Below, in pieces: positions 15,685 to 27,357 of a stretch of DNA of 64,000 bases. This DNA is from JAHRAW01 sp028066695. GTDB taxonomy: Bacteria; Pseudomonadota; Gammaproteobacteria; Arenicellales; Poriferihabitantaceae. A model generated the notes under the pieces. The model had not been told where the DNA came from and did not search any database. It saw nothing but the letters and a program-made list of their open reading frames with translations. Within the stretch, counting starts at the first letter, position 1. Every line of letters begins with the position of its first letter. The stretch spans positions 930,001-994,000 of the forward strand of contig OY734803.1 of the NCBI GenBank assembly GCA_963457535.1, written 5' to 3'. Made by a program: the position numbers and the translations under genes.

Positions 15685-16305
15685 ATGACCGGCGGCAAAT
15701 CTCCGAACGCCATCTGGCACCGCGCCAGCGTCACCCGCCGCCGCCGCGAGGAGCAAAACGGCCACCGCGGACTCATTTTGTGGTTCACCGGACTTTCCGG
15801 CAGCGGCAAATCCACGCTCGCGCACGCGGTGGAGGAGGAACTGCACCGCCGCGGCTGCCGCACTTTTGTTTTTGACGGCGACAATGTCCGCCATGGTTTA
15901 TGCGGCGACCTCGGCTTCTCCGACGAAGACCGCGCCGAAAACATCCGCCGCATCGGGCAGATGGCGAAATTGTTTGTGGAGGCCGGCGTGGTCGCGCTGA
16001 CCGCGTTCATCTCGCCGTTTCGCGCCGACCGCCGCCGCGTGCGCAAAATGGCCGACCACGCCGAAGATTTTATTGAGGTGTTTTGCGACTGCCCGCTGGA
16101 AGTGTGCGAGCAGCGCGATGTCAAGGGGCATTACCGGCGCGCGCGCAAAGGCGAAATCCGCGACTTCACCGGAATTTCCTCGCCGTATGAAACGCCGGAA
16201 AACGCCGAGTTAACCGTGCGCACCGGCGCGCACGACATTGAACATTGCGTGCAGCAAGTGCTGCAACTTTTGGAATCGCGCGGCGCGGTGAAAAGTCCGC
16301 GGTGA
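15685..16305 (+). CDS. cysC: Adenylylsulfate kinase
   Basis: A 206-residue P-loop kinase that phosphorylates APS to PAPS in sulfate assimilation. The Walker A motif GLSGSGKST lies at 36-44. It is preceded by the family's N-terminal NAIWHRASVTRRRREEQNGH and followed by VFDGDNVRHGLCGDLGFS (substrate binding), ENIRRIGQMAKLF and FISPFRADRRRVR. The lid-region DVKGHYRRARKGEIRDFTGISSPYE is also complete. Stand-alone, not fused to CysN. It follows tRNA-Ile by 34 bases. CysG further downstream supplies siroheme for sulfite reduction, but the two are not in one operon. Confidence 0.95.
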   Translation: MTGGKSPNAIWHRASVTRRRREEQNGHRGLILWFTGLSGSGKSTLAHAVEEELHRRGCRTFVFDGDNVRHGLCGDLGFSDEDRAENIRRIGQMAKLFVEAGVVALTAFISPFRADRRRVRKMADHAEDFIEVFCDCPLEVCEQRDVKGHYRRARKGEIRDFTGISSPYETPENAELTVRTGAHDIEHCVQQVLQLLESRGAVKSPR

Positions 16306-16445
16306 TTTTTTCACGGCGACTTTTCTGAAGGGATTTTTCCGCGGCGGCTTTTCCATGGAGATTTTTCTGCAGAGATTTTCACCGGACATTTTCCATGGCG
16401 ATTTTTCCATGGCGCTTTTCATGACAACTTTTCCGCGGCGATTTT
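16306..16445 (-). repeat. Degenerate 13-14-base tandem repeat downstream of cysC
   Basis: Between the convergent cysC and MoeB/ThiF genes the minus strand carries about ten successive units of the form GAAAAATCGCCRNG, GAAAAGCGCCATG, GAAAAATCTCCATG and so on. All begin GAAAA and are 13 or 14 bases long. Unit sequence drifts and length alternates, so it is an old or slipping array. A short open frame crosses it on the minus strand (Lys/Ser-rich), but nothing supports its being a gene. Confidence 0.65.
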
Positions 16446-16449
16446 TCCG

Positions 16450-17193
16450 TCACTTCCCGCAAGCCGGGCAATTCGGATTTTTCGGCAACTTCATGCGCTG
16501 CCATTCCATGGAATGCGCGTCAAAAAGCCACACCGCGCCCGGCAACTCGGAATGCCCGAGCAAAATGTTGACCGCCTCCATCGCCTGCATCGCGCCGAGC
16601 ACGCCGACCAGCGGCGCGACCACGCCTTCCATTTCGCAGGTCGCGCTCTCAATGTTTTCGTCCGGATACAGGCACTGGTAGCACGGGCTGTCGGCCGCGC
16701 GCGGATCAAACGCGGTCACCTGCCCCTCCCAGCGAATCGCCGCCGCCGAAACCAGCGGCGTGCGCGTTTCCAGCGAAACGCGGTTCATGGAAAAACGCGT
16801 CGGAAAATTGTCGGTGCAATCCAGCAACACATCGGCGCCGGCCGCGTGCTCGCGCAAATCCTCGTCGTCCAGCGAATAGTCCAGCGCGACCGCCTCCACC
16901 GCCGGATTGAGCGCGCGCAAAGTTTCCGCGGCCGAGGCCGCCTTGAGTTCGCCGATGTCGGCCTGCGCGTGAATGATTTGCCGCTGCAGGTTGGATTCCT
17001 CCACGCGGTCAAAATCCGCCAGCACGAGCCGCCCGACCCCGGCCGCGGCCAGATACATCGCCGCCGGCGAGCCGAGCCCGCCCATGCCGACAATCAGCGC
17101 GCTCGCCCCGAGCAGTTTGCGCTGCCCGTCCTCGCCGATCTGCGGCAGGCGGATTTGGCGGCTGTATCGCCGGGCGAAGTCGGGGGCGGGCAT
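16450..17193 (-). CDS. HesA/MoeB/ThiF-family adenylyltransferase
   Basis: A 247-residue E1-like enzyme that activates the C-terminal glycine of a ubiquitin-fold sulfur carrier (MoaD or ThiS) by adenylation. The nucleotide-binding loop VGMGGLGSP (35-43), DFDRVEESNLQRQ (60-71), the catalytic-site DCTDNFPTRF (125-134) and the zinc ligands Cys171/Cys174 and Cys242/Cys245 are all present. The potential acceptor Cys186 (SATCEMEGV) is present too. There is no C-terminal rhodanese domain. MoeB (molybdopterin) and ThiF (thiamine) cannot be separated without the partner gene, and neither MoaD nor ThiS is nearby. It is divergent from sucA. Confidence 0.9.
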   Translation of the reverse strand: MPAPDFARRYSRQIRLPQIGEDGQRKLLGASALIVGMGGLGSPAAMYLAAAGVGRLVLADFDRVEESNLQRQIIHAQADIGELKAASAAETLRALNPAVEAVALDYSLDDEDLREHAAGADVLLDCTDNFPTRFSMNRVSLETRTPLVSAAAIRWEGQVTAFDPRAADSPCYQCLYPDENIESATCEMEGVVAPLVGVLGAMQAMEAVNILLGHSELPGAVWLFDAHSMEWQRMKLPKNPNCPACGK

Positions 17194-17240
17194 GGGCGGG
17201 TTGGCAGGTGGGTGGCTTGGGCCCTATTTTTACAATTTCT

Positions 17241-17269
17241 TTGCGCGCCGCGCCGATTTCGCATATATT
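17241..17269 (+). promoter_or_regulatory. Promoter for the sucA operon
   Basis: TTGCGC (17241-17246), a 17-base spacer and TATATT (17264-17269), 40 bases before the sucA ATG. It lies in the 116-base divergent region shared with the MoeB/ThiF gene. Confidence 0.55.
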
Positions 17270-17309
17270 TCCCATACCAGCCGCCTCTGACGCGCCCGCG
17301 CGCCCACCG

Positions 17310-20061
<2,752 letters not shown>

Positions 20062-20072
<11 letters not shown>

Positions 20073-21309
20073 AATCACCGTCCCGGTTCTTCCCGAATCG
20101 GTCGCCGACGCGCAACTTTTGGACTGGAAAAAAAGCGCCGGCGATTCGGTCGCGCGCGACGAAATTCTGGTGGAGGTGGAGACCGACAAAGTCGTGCTGG
20201 AAGTCGCCGCGCCCGACAACGGCGTGCTGTCCGAGATCTGCCACAAAGCCGGCGCGACCGTAACCGCCGGCGAAGTGCTGGCGCGCATGGAGGCCGGCGC
20301 CGCTCCCAAAACTGAAAAAGCCGAGAAAAAATCTCCGGCGGAAAAAAGCGCGCCGAAAACCGCCGCGAAAACTCCGCCGCAAAAATCGCCGCAGAAAAAC
20401 GGTGAAGAAGGTCCGCCGCTCGGTCCCGCGGTGCGCCGGCTGGTGGAGGAGCACGGCCTGAATCTCGCCGACATCAGCGGCAGCGGCCGCGGCGGGCGCA
20501 TCACCAAAGAGGATGTGCTCGCCTTCATCGGCAAACAAGTGGAGCCGGGCGGAGACGCGCCGCCCACGCCGTTGCCGGCGAAAACCCCGCAACCCATGCT
20601 CGGCGGCAGCCGCGAGGAAAACCGCGAGCCGATGAGCCGCCTGCGCAGCACCATCGCCGAGCGGCTGGTGCAGGCGCAACAGGGCGCGGCGCTGCTGACC
20701 ACCTTTAATCAGGCGAACATGCGGGCGGTCATGGATTTGCGCGCGCGCCACCGCGACGCGTTTGAAGAAACCCACGGCACGCGGCTCGGCATCATGTCGT
20801 TCTTCGTGCGCGCCTGCGCCGACGCGCTGGCGCAATTCCCGACGGTCAACGCGCGCATTGAAGGCGCCGACATCGTCAAACCGAATTACATTGACATCGG
20901 CATCGCGGTCGCCTCCAAGCGCGGCCTGGTGGTGCCGGTGCTGCGCAACTGCGAGTCGCTCGGCTTCGCCGAAATTGAAGAGCAGATTCGCAACTACGGC
21001 GCGCTCGCGCGCGACGGCAAGATCAGTCTGGACGACCTCGCCGGCGGAACTTTCACCATCACCAACGGCGGCGTGTTCGGCTCGCTGCTTTCCACGCCGA
21101 TAGTGAACCCGCCGCAAAGCGCGATTCTCGGCATGCACGCCATTGAAGAACGGCCGGTCGCCGAGAACGGGCAGGTGGTGATTCGCCCGATGATGTATCT
21201 CGCCCTCTCCTACGACCACCGCATCATTGACGGCGAGCAGGCGGTCGGATTTTTGGTCGCGGTCAAAAACGCGCTGGAAGATCCGGGGCGAATGCTGCTG
21301 CGCTGCTGA
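20062..21309 (+). CDS. sucB: Dihydrolipoamide succinyltransferase (E2 of 2-oxoglutarate dehydrogenase)
   Basis: A 415-residue E2 core of the 2-oxoglutarate dehydrogenase complex. A single lipoyl domain (about 1-75) carries the lipoylated Lys43 in VEVETDKVVLEV. An Ala/Lys/Pro linker follows, then the peripheral subunit-binding domain (about 118-155; GPAVRRLVEEHGLNLADISG), and the catalytic acetyltransferase-fold domain ending with the active-site His in ALSYDHRIIDGEQAVGFL. The ATG at 20062 lies inside the end of sucA and is preceded by a G-run (GGGGG) that can act as ribosome-binding site. lpd starts immediately after the stop. Succinyl rather than acetyl specificity is inferred from sucA. Confidence 0.95.
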
Positions 21310-22737
21310 ATGGCGGACTCGTTTGATGTGATCGTGGTCGGCGCGGGCCCCGCCGGCTATGTCGCCGCGATTCGCTGCGCGCAACTCGGGCTTCGCACCG
21401 CATGCATTGACGAGCGCGCCGGCGCGCGCGGCAAGCCGTCGCTCGGCGGCGCCTGCCTCAATGTCGGCTGCATTCCGTCCAAGGCGCTGCTGGATTCCTC
21501 CGAGCAATACGAACACATCACGCGCCACGCAAAAGCGCATGGCATCACCGCCGGCGAAACCTCCATGGATGTCGGCAAAATGCAGGCGCGCAAGGACGCC
21601 ATCGTGCAAAAACTCACCGGCGGCATTGAGATGCTGTTCAAGGCGAACCGCGTTGAACAGGTGCATGGCCGCGCCAAGTTGCTGGCGAAACGCGAAGTGG
21701 AAGTGCATGCGCCCGGCGAAAAAACTCCGCGCCGCATGAACGCCAAGCACATCATTCTCGCGCCCGGCGCGGCGCCGGTGGAACTGCCCGGCATTCCGTT
21801 TGACGGCAAAAAAATCGTTGACTCCACCGGCGCGCTTTCCTTTGACAAAACCCCGGCGCGGCTCGGCGTCATCGGCGCCGGCGTCATCGGCCTGGAACTC
21901 GGCAGCGTGTGGAGCCGGCTCGGCGCGAAAGTCACGCTGCTGGAGGCGCTGGACGAATTCCTCGCCGCCGCCGACCCGCAAATCGCGCGCGAAGCCGCGC
22001 GCCAATTCGCGCAGCAAGGGCTGGATATTCGCCTCGGCGCGGCCGTGCAAAAAGTGGAGAACGCCGGCCGCGGAGTGCGCATGCACTACGAACAAAAAGG
22101 AAAAAAACAAATGCTGGAAGTGGACCGCGTCGTCGTCGCCGTCGGCCGCCGTCCGGCCACCGCCGATTTGCTCGCGCCCGACTGCGGCGTCACCGCCGAC
22201 AAAGCCGGTTTCATTGAAGTGGATGAAAACTGCCGCACGCATGCCGAAAATATCTGGGCGGTCGGCGACGCGGTGCGCGGCCCGATGCTCGCGCACAAAG
22301 GCTCGGAGGAAGGCATGGCGGTCGCCGAACGAATCGCCGGCGGCGCCGCGCATGTGGATTTCAACACGGTGCCGTGGGTGATTTACACCGCGCCCGAAAT
22401 CGCCTGGGTCGGGCGCACCGAAAAACAACTGCGCGAACAAAACATTCCGGTGCGCGCCGGCGCGTTTCCGTTCGCCGCAACCGGCCGCGCGCTCGCCATG
22501 GACGCGCCGGCCGGCATGGTAAAAATCCTCGCCCACGAAAAAACCGACCGCATTCTCGGCGTGCACATGCTCGGCGCGCATGTTTCCGAGTTAATTGGCG
22601 AATGCGTGCTGGCGATGGAGTTTCAGGCCAGTTCCGAAGACCTGGCGCGCACCATTCACGCGCACCCGACCCTTTCCGAAGCCGTCCACGAAGCCGCGCT
22701 GGCCGTGGACGGGCGGGCGATTCACAAGGCGAAGTGA
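21310..22737 (+). CDS. lpd: Dihydrolipoyl dehydrogenase (E3)
   Basis: A 475-residue flavoprotein that reoxidises dihydrolipoamide with NAD+. FAD site GAGPAGYVAAIR at the N-terminus, redox-active disulfide Cys49/Cys54 in GGACLNVGCIPSKAL, NAD site GVIGAGVIGLELGSVW (about 182-197), second FAD motif NIWAVGDAVRGPMLAHK, and the catalytic His/Glu in HAHPTLSEAVHEA near the C-terminus. It serves the SucAB complex encoded directly upstream and possibly others. The stop overlaps the methyltransferase ATG (TGATG). Confidence 0.96.
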   Translation: MADSFDVIVVGAGPAGYVAAIRCAQLGLRTACIDERAGARGKPSLGGACLNVGCIPSKALLDSSEQYEHITRHAKAHGITAGETSMDVGKMQARKDAIVQKLTGGIEMLFKANRVEQVHGRAKLLAKREVEVHAPGEKTPRRMNAKHIILAPGAAPVELPGIPFDGKKIVDSTGALSFDKTPARLGVIGAGVIGLELGSVWSRLGAKVTLLEALDEFLAAADPQIAREAARQFAQQGLDIRLGAAVQKVENAGRGVRMHYEQKGKKQMLEVDRVVVAVGRRPATADLLAPDCGVTADKAGFIEVDENCRTHAENIWAVGDAVRGPMLAHKGSEEGMAVAERIAGGAAHVDFNTVPWVIYTAPEIAWVGRTEKQLREQNIPVRAGAFPFAATGRALAMDAPAGMVKILAHEKTDRILGVHMLGAHVSELIGECVLAMEFQASSEDLARTIHAHPTLSEAVHEAALAVDGRAIHKAK

Positions 22738-23597
22738 TGCGCGCCACGCAAAAAACTTCCGCGGAAACCGCCGCGAACGCCGGCCCGCTTCCGCCGCGCG
22801 CGAATATTGAACGCAAAATCCACCGCGCCGATTGCGTGGAATTCATGCAACAAAAAATGCCGCCGGAATCGGTGAACCTCACGGTCACCTCGCCGCCCTA
22901 TGACAACCTGCGCGACTACCGCGGCTATGCGTTTCGTTTTGAAGCGGTCGCCGAGGGATTGTTTCGCGTCACCAAAAAAGGCGGCGTGGTCGTCTGGGTG
23001 GTCGGCGACAAAGTCATCAAAGGCGGGCGCACGCTGACCAGTTTCCGGCAGGGTTTGTTTTTTCAGCAGGCCGGTTTTCAAATGCACGACGTAATGATCT
23101 ACCAAAAAAAGAACACGCCGTTCATGCGCAGTAATGCCTATACCAACTGCTACGAATTCATGTTCGTGCTGAGCAAAGGCGCGCCCACGACTTTCAACCC
23201 GCTGAAAGAAAAAACCGCCCGCAACGGCTATGAGATGCTGGTGCACAATAAAAAAGCCGACGGCGTGAACAAGAAAACCCTGGGCGAATTGAAAAAAGAA
23301 AAAACCAAGACCAACATCTGGCAATACGCGGTCGGTCTCGGCGGCACCACCTCGGACAAAATTGCCTTCAAACACCCGGCGGTGTTTCCCGAAAAACTCG
23401 CGCTGGATCAAATAGAGTCGTGGAGCAATCCCGGCGACGTCGTATTTGACCCAATGTGCGGCTCCGGCACCACCTGCAAAATGGCGATGCTGAGCGGGCG
23501 CAACTGGATCGGCGTGGAAATCGCCGAAGAATACGCGGAGTTGGCGCGGCGGCGGATGGAGGAATCGGCCGTGAAAACAGACCGCAACATGAGTTAA
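22737..23597 (+). CDS. Site-specific DNA methyltransferase (N4-cytosine or N6-adenine, beta-type order)
   Basis: A 286-residue amino-methyltransferase. The catalytic motif IV, TSPPY (51-55), comes first and the SAM-binding motif I, DPMCGSGTT (about 238-246), near the C-terminus, giving the beta-class order. The TSPPY form is common in N4-cytosine enzymes but also occurs in N6-adenine ones. The middle region (about 110-215) should hold the target-recognition segment. No restriction endonuclease is next to it, so it looks solitary. Oddly, it is translationally coupled to lpd (one-base overlap) inside a central-metabolism operon, so expression should track the TCA cycle genes. Confidence 0.88.
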   Translation: MRATQKTSAETAANAGPLPPRANIERKIHRADCVEFMQQKMPPESVNLTVTSPPYDNLRDYRGYAFRFEAVAEGLFRVTKKGGVVVWVVGDKVIKGGRTLTSFRQGLFFQQAGFQMHDVMIYQKKNTPFMRSNAYTNCYEFMFVLSKGAPTTFNPLKEKTARNGYEMLVHNKKADGVNKKTLGELKKEKTKTNIWQYAVGLGGTTSDKIAFKHPAVFPEKLALDQIESWSNPGDVVFDPMCGSGTTCKMAMLSGRNWIGVEIAEEYAELARRRMEESAVKTDRNMS

Positions 23598-23602
23598 AAC
23601 CA

Positions 23603-24541
23603 TTGTCAAAAAACCCGCCCGACAACATCCTCCTCGGCGTTGGCATCATCATCGCCACCGTGTTTGCGATGGCGCTTGCGGACGCCATCGTTAAATACGC
23701 GAGCGCCGACTTTCCGCTGTGGCAGATTTTCGTGCTGCGCTCGCTGCTCGCGCTGCCGCTCTTGTTTGCGCTGCTGCGCGTCGCGCGCGCATCGGCGCGT
23801 CCGCTGTCGCTTAAATGGAGCATTCTGCGCAGCGCGCTGCTGGTGCTGATGTATGTCGCAATCTACGCGGCCGCGCCGCTGCTGAGTTTGTCGGTTATCG
23901 CCGCGTCCCTCTACACCGGCCCCATTTTTGTCGCGCTGTTTTCCGCATTGCTGATCGGCGAACCGGTCGGCGCGCGCAGGTGGAGCGCGGTGCTTCTCGG
24001 GTTCGCCGCGGTGCTGGTGATTTTGCGCCCCGACACCGACGCGTTTTCGTTTTACATGCTGGTTCCGGTGCTCGCGGGTTTGCTCTACGCGCTCGCCGCA
24101 ATTATCACGCGCGCAAAATGCGTCCATGAAAAACCGCTGGCGCTCGCGATCATGCTCAACTGGACGCTGGTCGCCGGCGGACTGCTGGCGAGCATCGCGG
24201 TGTTTCTCGCGCAGCCGCTGCTCTCGGGCCGCTACCCGTTTTTGCTCGGCAACTGGGTCGCGATGGGCGCGGCCGAATGGGGAGTGATCGCATCGCTCGC
24301 GCTGCTAATGGTCATCATCGGCACGGGCCTGGCAAAAGCCTACCAGTCCGCGCCGCCGTCAATCATCGCCACTTTTGATTATTCGTATTTGCTGTTCGCC
24401 GCGTTCTGGGGCTGGGTGTTCTTCGCCGAGCGCCCGGACGCGCATACCGCGGCCGGCATGCTGATGATCGTCATCGCCGGCATGCTCGCGGTGTGGAAAC
24501 CGGAGGCGCGCGCGCCGGTCAATCCCCAACCCGCCCCGTGA
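23603..24541 (+). CDS. EamA/DMT-superfamily transporter
   Basis: About 312 residues, ten predicted membrane helices arranged as two EamA halves (for example LLGVGIIIATVFAMALADAI and LYALAAIITRAKCVHEKPLA). It matches the drug/metabolite transporter superfamily of inner-membrane exporters and permeases. There is no ATG near the expected N-terminus. TTG at 23603, five bases after the methyltransferase stop, gives LSKNPPDNILLGVGIIIATV and is the best start; a far upstream ATG would run through the methyltransferase. The substrate is not predictable. The stop overlaps the next gene (GTGA). Confidence 0.85.
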   Translation: MSKNPPDNILLGVGIIIATVFAMALADAIVKYASADFPLWQIFVLRSLLALPLLFALLRVARASARPLSLKWSILRSALLVLMYVAIYAAAPLLSLSVIAASLYTGPIFVALFSALLIGEPVGARRWSAVLLGFAAVLVILRPDTDAFSFYMLVPVLAGLLYALAAIITRAKCVHEKPLALAIMLNWTLVAGGLLASIAVFLAQPLLSGRYPFLLGNWVAMGAAEWGVIASLALLMVIIGTGLAKAYQSAPPSIIATFDYSYLLFAAFWGWVFFAERPDAHTAAGMLMIVIAGMLAVWKPEARAPVNPQPAP

Positions 24542-25926
24542 AAAATTTCCCCCACCAAATCTTCCGCGCCTACGACATTCGCGGCGAAGTCGGCGGCGCT
24601 TTAAGCGAGGAACTCGCCGCGGATATCGGGCGCGCGCTCGGCGCCGAGGCGCGCGCGCGCGGGGTCGGCGAATTCGTGGTCGGCCGCGACGGGCGGCTGA
24701 GCGGGCCGGCGATTTCGCGCGCGGTCGCCGGCGGCATTCGCGAAAGCGGCTGCGATGTGGTGGACATCGGCATGGCGCCGACGCCGGCGCTGTATTCGGC
24801 GACCGGCAGGCAGCGCGCCGGCGTGCAGGTGACCGCGAGCCACAATCCGCCGCCGGACAACGGCATGAAAATCATGATCGCCGGCGAGACGCTTTCCGGC
24901 GATGCGATTCAGGAAATCAAGCGGCGCGTTTTGGAGAAAGACTTCGGAGAAAATTCCGGCGGCGCGGGAAAGTTGCGGCGCGAAGACGCGCTCGGCGCCT
25001 ATCAAAAAAAAATGACCGGCGACATTCGCCTCAACCCGGAAAAAAAACTCAAACTGGTCATTGACTGCGGCAACGGCGTCGCCGGCGCGGTCGCGCCAAA
25101 GGTGTTTCGCGAACTCGGCTGCGAGACCGTGGAATTGTTCTGCGAAGTGGACGGCAACTTTCCCAACCACCACCCCGACCCGACCCGCCCGGAAAACCTC
25201 GCCGACCTGATCGCCGCGGTGAAAAAACATGGCGCGGATTTCGGCGCGGCGTTTGACGGCGACGGCGACCGCCTCGGCGTGGTCGCGCATGACGGCGAAA
25301 TCATCTGGCCCGACCGGCTGATGCTGCTCTTCGCCGAGCGCATTCTCGCCGAGCGGCGCGGCGCGGAAATCATCTTTGATGTGAAATGCTCGCGCGCCCT
25401 GCCGCGCGCGATTGAAATGCACGGCGGCGTCGCCACGATGTGCAAGACCGGGCATTCCTTCATCAAAAACAAACTGCTGGAAACCGGCGCGCCGTTCGCC
25501 GGCGAGATGAGCGGGCATATTTTTTTCAACGACCGCTGGGGCGGTTTTGACGACGGCATTTACGCGGCCGCGCGCCTGTGCGAATTGCTCGCCGCCGATC
25601 CGCGCGCGCCGGCCGAAGTTTTCGCCGCGCTGCCCGACAGCGTCAACACGCCGGAAATTCTGCTGCCGATGAAGGAAGGCGAAAACCACAAACTCGCCGC
25701 CGACTTGCTCGCCGCCGCCGATGAAGAAGACGGCGCGGTCATCAGCCGCATAGACGGCCTGCGCATGGACTTCCCGCACGGCTTCGGCCTGGCGCGCGCC
25801 TCCAACACCACGCCCGCGCTGAGTTTGCGCTTTGAAGCCGACACGCGCGCGCAGTTGGAGGAAATTCAGGCGCGCTTTCGCAAACTGCTGCTGCGCGCGC
25901 GGGCGGATTTGGAACTGCCGTTTTAG
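24538..25926 (+). CDS. Phosphomannomutase / phosphoglucomutase (alpha-D-phosphohexomutase)
   Basis: A 462-residue four-domain phosphohexomutase that interconverts hexose 6- and 1-phosphates for nucleotide-sugar synthesis. The N-terminus IFRAYDIRG is typical of AlgC-type enzymes. The catalytic phosphoserine is Ser101 in VTASHNPPPDNG, the metal loop is DGDGDR (about 239-244), the sugar-binding loop GEMSGH, and the phosphate-binding C-terminal domain is complete. It starts at GTG 24538, overlapping the transporter stop by a GTGA junction, so it ends the sucA operon. It converges with cysG, the coding sequences overlapping by four bases. PMM and PGM activities usually co-exist in this subgroup. 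Confidence 0.92.
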   Translation: MKNFPHQIFRAYDIRGEVGGALSEELAADIGRALGAEARARGVGEFVVGRDGRLSGPAISRAVAGGIRESGCDVVDIGMAPTPALYSATGRQRAGVQVTASHNPPPDNGMKIMIAGETLSGDAIQEIKRRVLEKDFGENSGGAGKLRREDALGAYQKKMTGDIRLNPEKKLKLVIDCGNGVAGAVAPKVFRELGCETVELFCEVDGNFPNHHPDPTRPENLADLIAAVKKHGADFGAAFDGDGDRLGVVAHDGEIIWPDRLMLLFAERILAERRGAEIIFDVKCSRALPRAIEMHGGVATMCKTGHSFIKNKLLETGAPFAGEMSGHIFFNDRWGGFDDGIYAAARLCELLAADPRAPAEVFAALPDSVNTPEILLPMKEGENHKLAADLLAAADEEDGAVISRIDGLRMDFPHGFGLARASNTTPALSLRFEADTRAQLEEIQARFRKLLLRARADLELPF

Positions 25927-27314
25927 CCGGCGTTTTCCCCCGCTTCAAACCACCCCAACTCCGGCCGCAGCGAGACCACCGCGCCGACTATGAAAATGGT
26001 CGGCGCGCGCACTTCGGTGCGCTCGGTTAAATTTCCCATGTCGCCGAGGGTGCCGGCGTGGACTTTTTGCCGCGGGGTCGTGCCTTTTTCAATCAGCGCG
26101 GCCGGGGTGGACGCGTCCATGCCGGCCTTTTGCAGGTTTTCGCAGATCAGCGGCAGGCCGCGCAGACTCATGTAAAACACCAGCGTCTGCATCGGCGCGA
26201 CCAGCGACGGCCAGTCCAAATCCACGCCGCCGTCGCGCAATTGGCCGGTGACGAAGCGCACCGACTGCGCGTGGTCGCGGTGGGTCAGCGGGATGCCGGC
26301 GTAGCACGCGCAGCCGGACGCGGCGGTGATGCCGGGGATGACCTGAAACGGAATGCCCTCGCCGGCGAGGTGCGCGATTTCCTCGCCGCCGCGGCCGAAG
26401 ATGAACGGGTCGCCTCCTTTCAGCCGCGCCACGCGCTTGCCGGCGCGCGCGTAGTCGCTCAGCATTTGATTGATGTCGGGCTGCGCGACCGTGTGGTCGG
26501 CGGGGCGTTTGCCGACATGAATTAACTCGCCGCCGAGTTTCTCCAAAATTTCCGGCGAGACCAAGCGGTCGTAGAGCACCACATCGGCCTGCTGCAGCAG
26601 CCGAAGCGCGCGCAGCGTCAGCAAGTCCGGGTCGCCGGGTCCGGCGCCGATTAAATACACCTCGCCGGCGGAATGTTCGGCCGGAGATTCCAGCGCGCGC
26701 GAAAGTTGCGCTTCGGCCTCGGCGGCATTTCCGGAAAAAATATTTTCGGCGACCGCGCCTTGCAGCATGTTTTCCCAAAACCGCGCGCGCTCGCGCACAT
26801 CGGGGATTTTTTCCTTGGCGCGCGCGCGGAATTTTCCGACCAGTTTTGCCAGTTCGCCGTAGGCGGCCGGCACCAGCGCCTCAATGCGCGCGCCGAGCAA
26901 GCGCGACAGCGTCGGCGACGCGGCCGCGCTGGCGACGCTGATGGTCAGCGGCGCGCGCTCCACGGTCGCGGGAAAAATCACATCGCCGCGCGCGGCCTCG
27001 CCGGCAACATTGACCGGCACGCGGTTGCGCGCGGCTTCGGCGGCGACGCGGCGGTTGGTCTCGTCGTCATCGGTGGCCGCGACCGCGAGCGCGTAACCGG
27101 CGGCGACATCGCCCGGCATATACGCGCGCAGCGCGACATCGCCGCCGCGCGAGGCGATCAGCGAGCGAAGTTCGCGGCCGGCCTCCAGCGCGACCAAATC
27201 CACGCGCGCGCCGGCCTCCAGCAGCCGCCGCGCGCGCCGCTCGGCGAGCGCGCCGCCGCCGATGACGACGCAGCGGCGCCCGCGAAAATCGTGGTGAAGC
27301 GGCAGGTGTTTCAT
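25923..27314 (-). CDS. cysG: Siroheme synthase (fused precorrin-2 dehydrogenase/ferrochelatase and uroporphyrinogen-III methyltransferase)
   Basis: A 463-residue bifunctional protein. The N-terminal half (1 to about 210) has the Rossmann motif VVIGGGALAERRARRLLEAGA, the dehydrogenase/ferrochelatase core VAATDDDETN, and NVAGEAARGDVIFPATVERAP with the SVASAAASPTLSRLL stretch. The C-terminal half (about 217-463) is the SUMT domain: VYLIGAGPGDPDLLTLRALR, VGKRPADH, RLKGGDPFIFGRGGEE and PGITAASGCACYAGIP. Together they turn uroporphyrinogen III into siroheme, the cofactor of sulfite and nitrite reductases. It ends a minus-strand run behind the DM13 protein. All catalytic blocks look intact. Confidence 0.95.
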   Translation of the reverse strand: MKHLPLHHDFRGRRCVVIGGGALAERRARRLLEAGARVDLVALEAGRELRSLIASRGGDVALRAYMPGDVAAGYALAVAATDDDETNRRVAAEAARNRVPVNVAGEAARGDVIFPATVERAPLTISVASAAASPTLSRLLGARIEALVPAAYGELAKLVGKFRARAKEKIPDVRERARFWENMLQGAVAENIFSGNAAEAEAQLSRALESPAEHSAGEVYLIGAGPGDPDLLTLRALRLLQQADVVLYDRLVSPEILEKLGGELIHVGKRPADHTVAQPDINQMLSDYARAGKRVARLKGGDPFIFGRGGEEIAHLAGEGIPFQVIPGITAASGCACYAGIPLTHRDHAQSVRFVTGQLRDGGVDLDWPSLVAPMQTLVFYMSLRGLPLICENLQKAGMDASTPAALIEKGTTPRQKVHAGTLGDMGNLTERTEVRAPTIFIVGAVVSLRPELGWFEAGENAG

Positions 27315-27357
27315 AGCGCGGTCATGCGCGTTTCGTCAGAAAATAATGCGGGGCGCG

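Noticed and set aside
16210..16422. A 70-codon Lys/Ser-rich minus-strand frame over the degenerate repeat
   Set aside because: It only reflects the repeat sequence and overlaps the 3' end of cysC; no start signal or homology.
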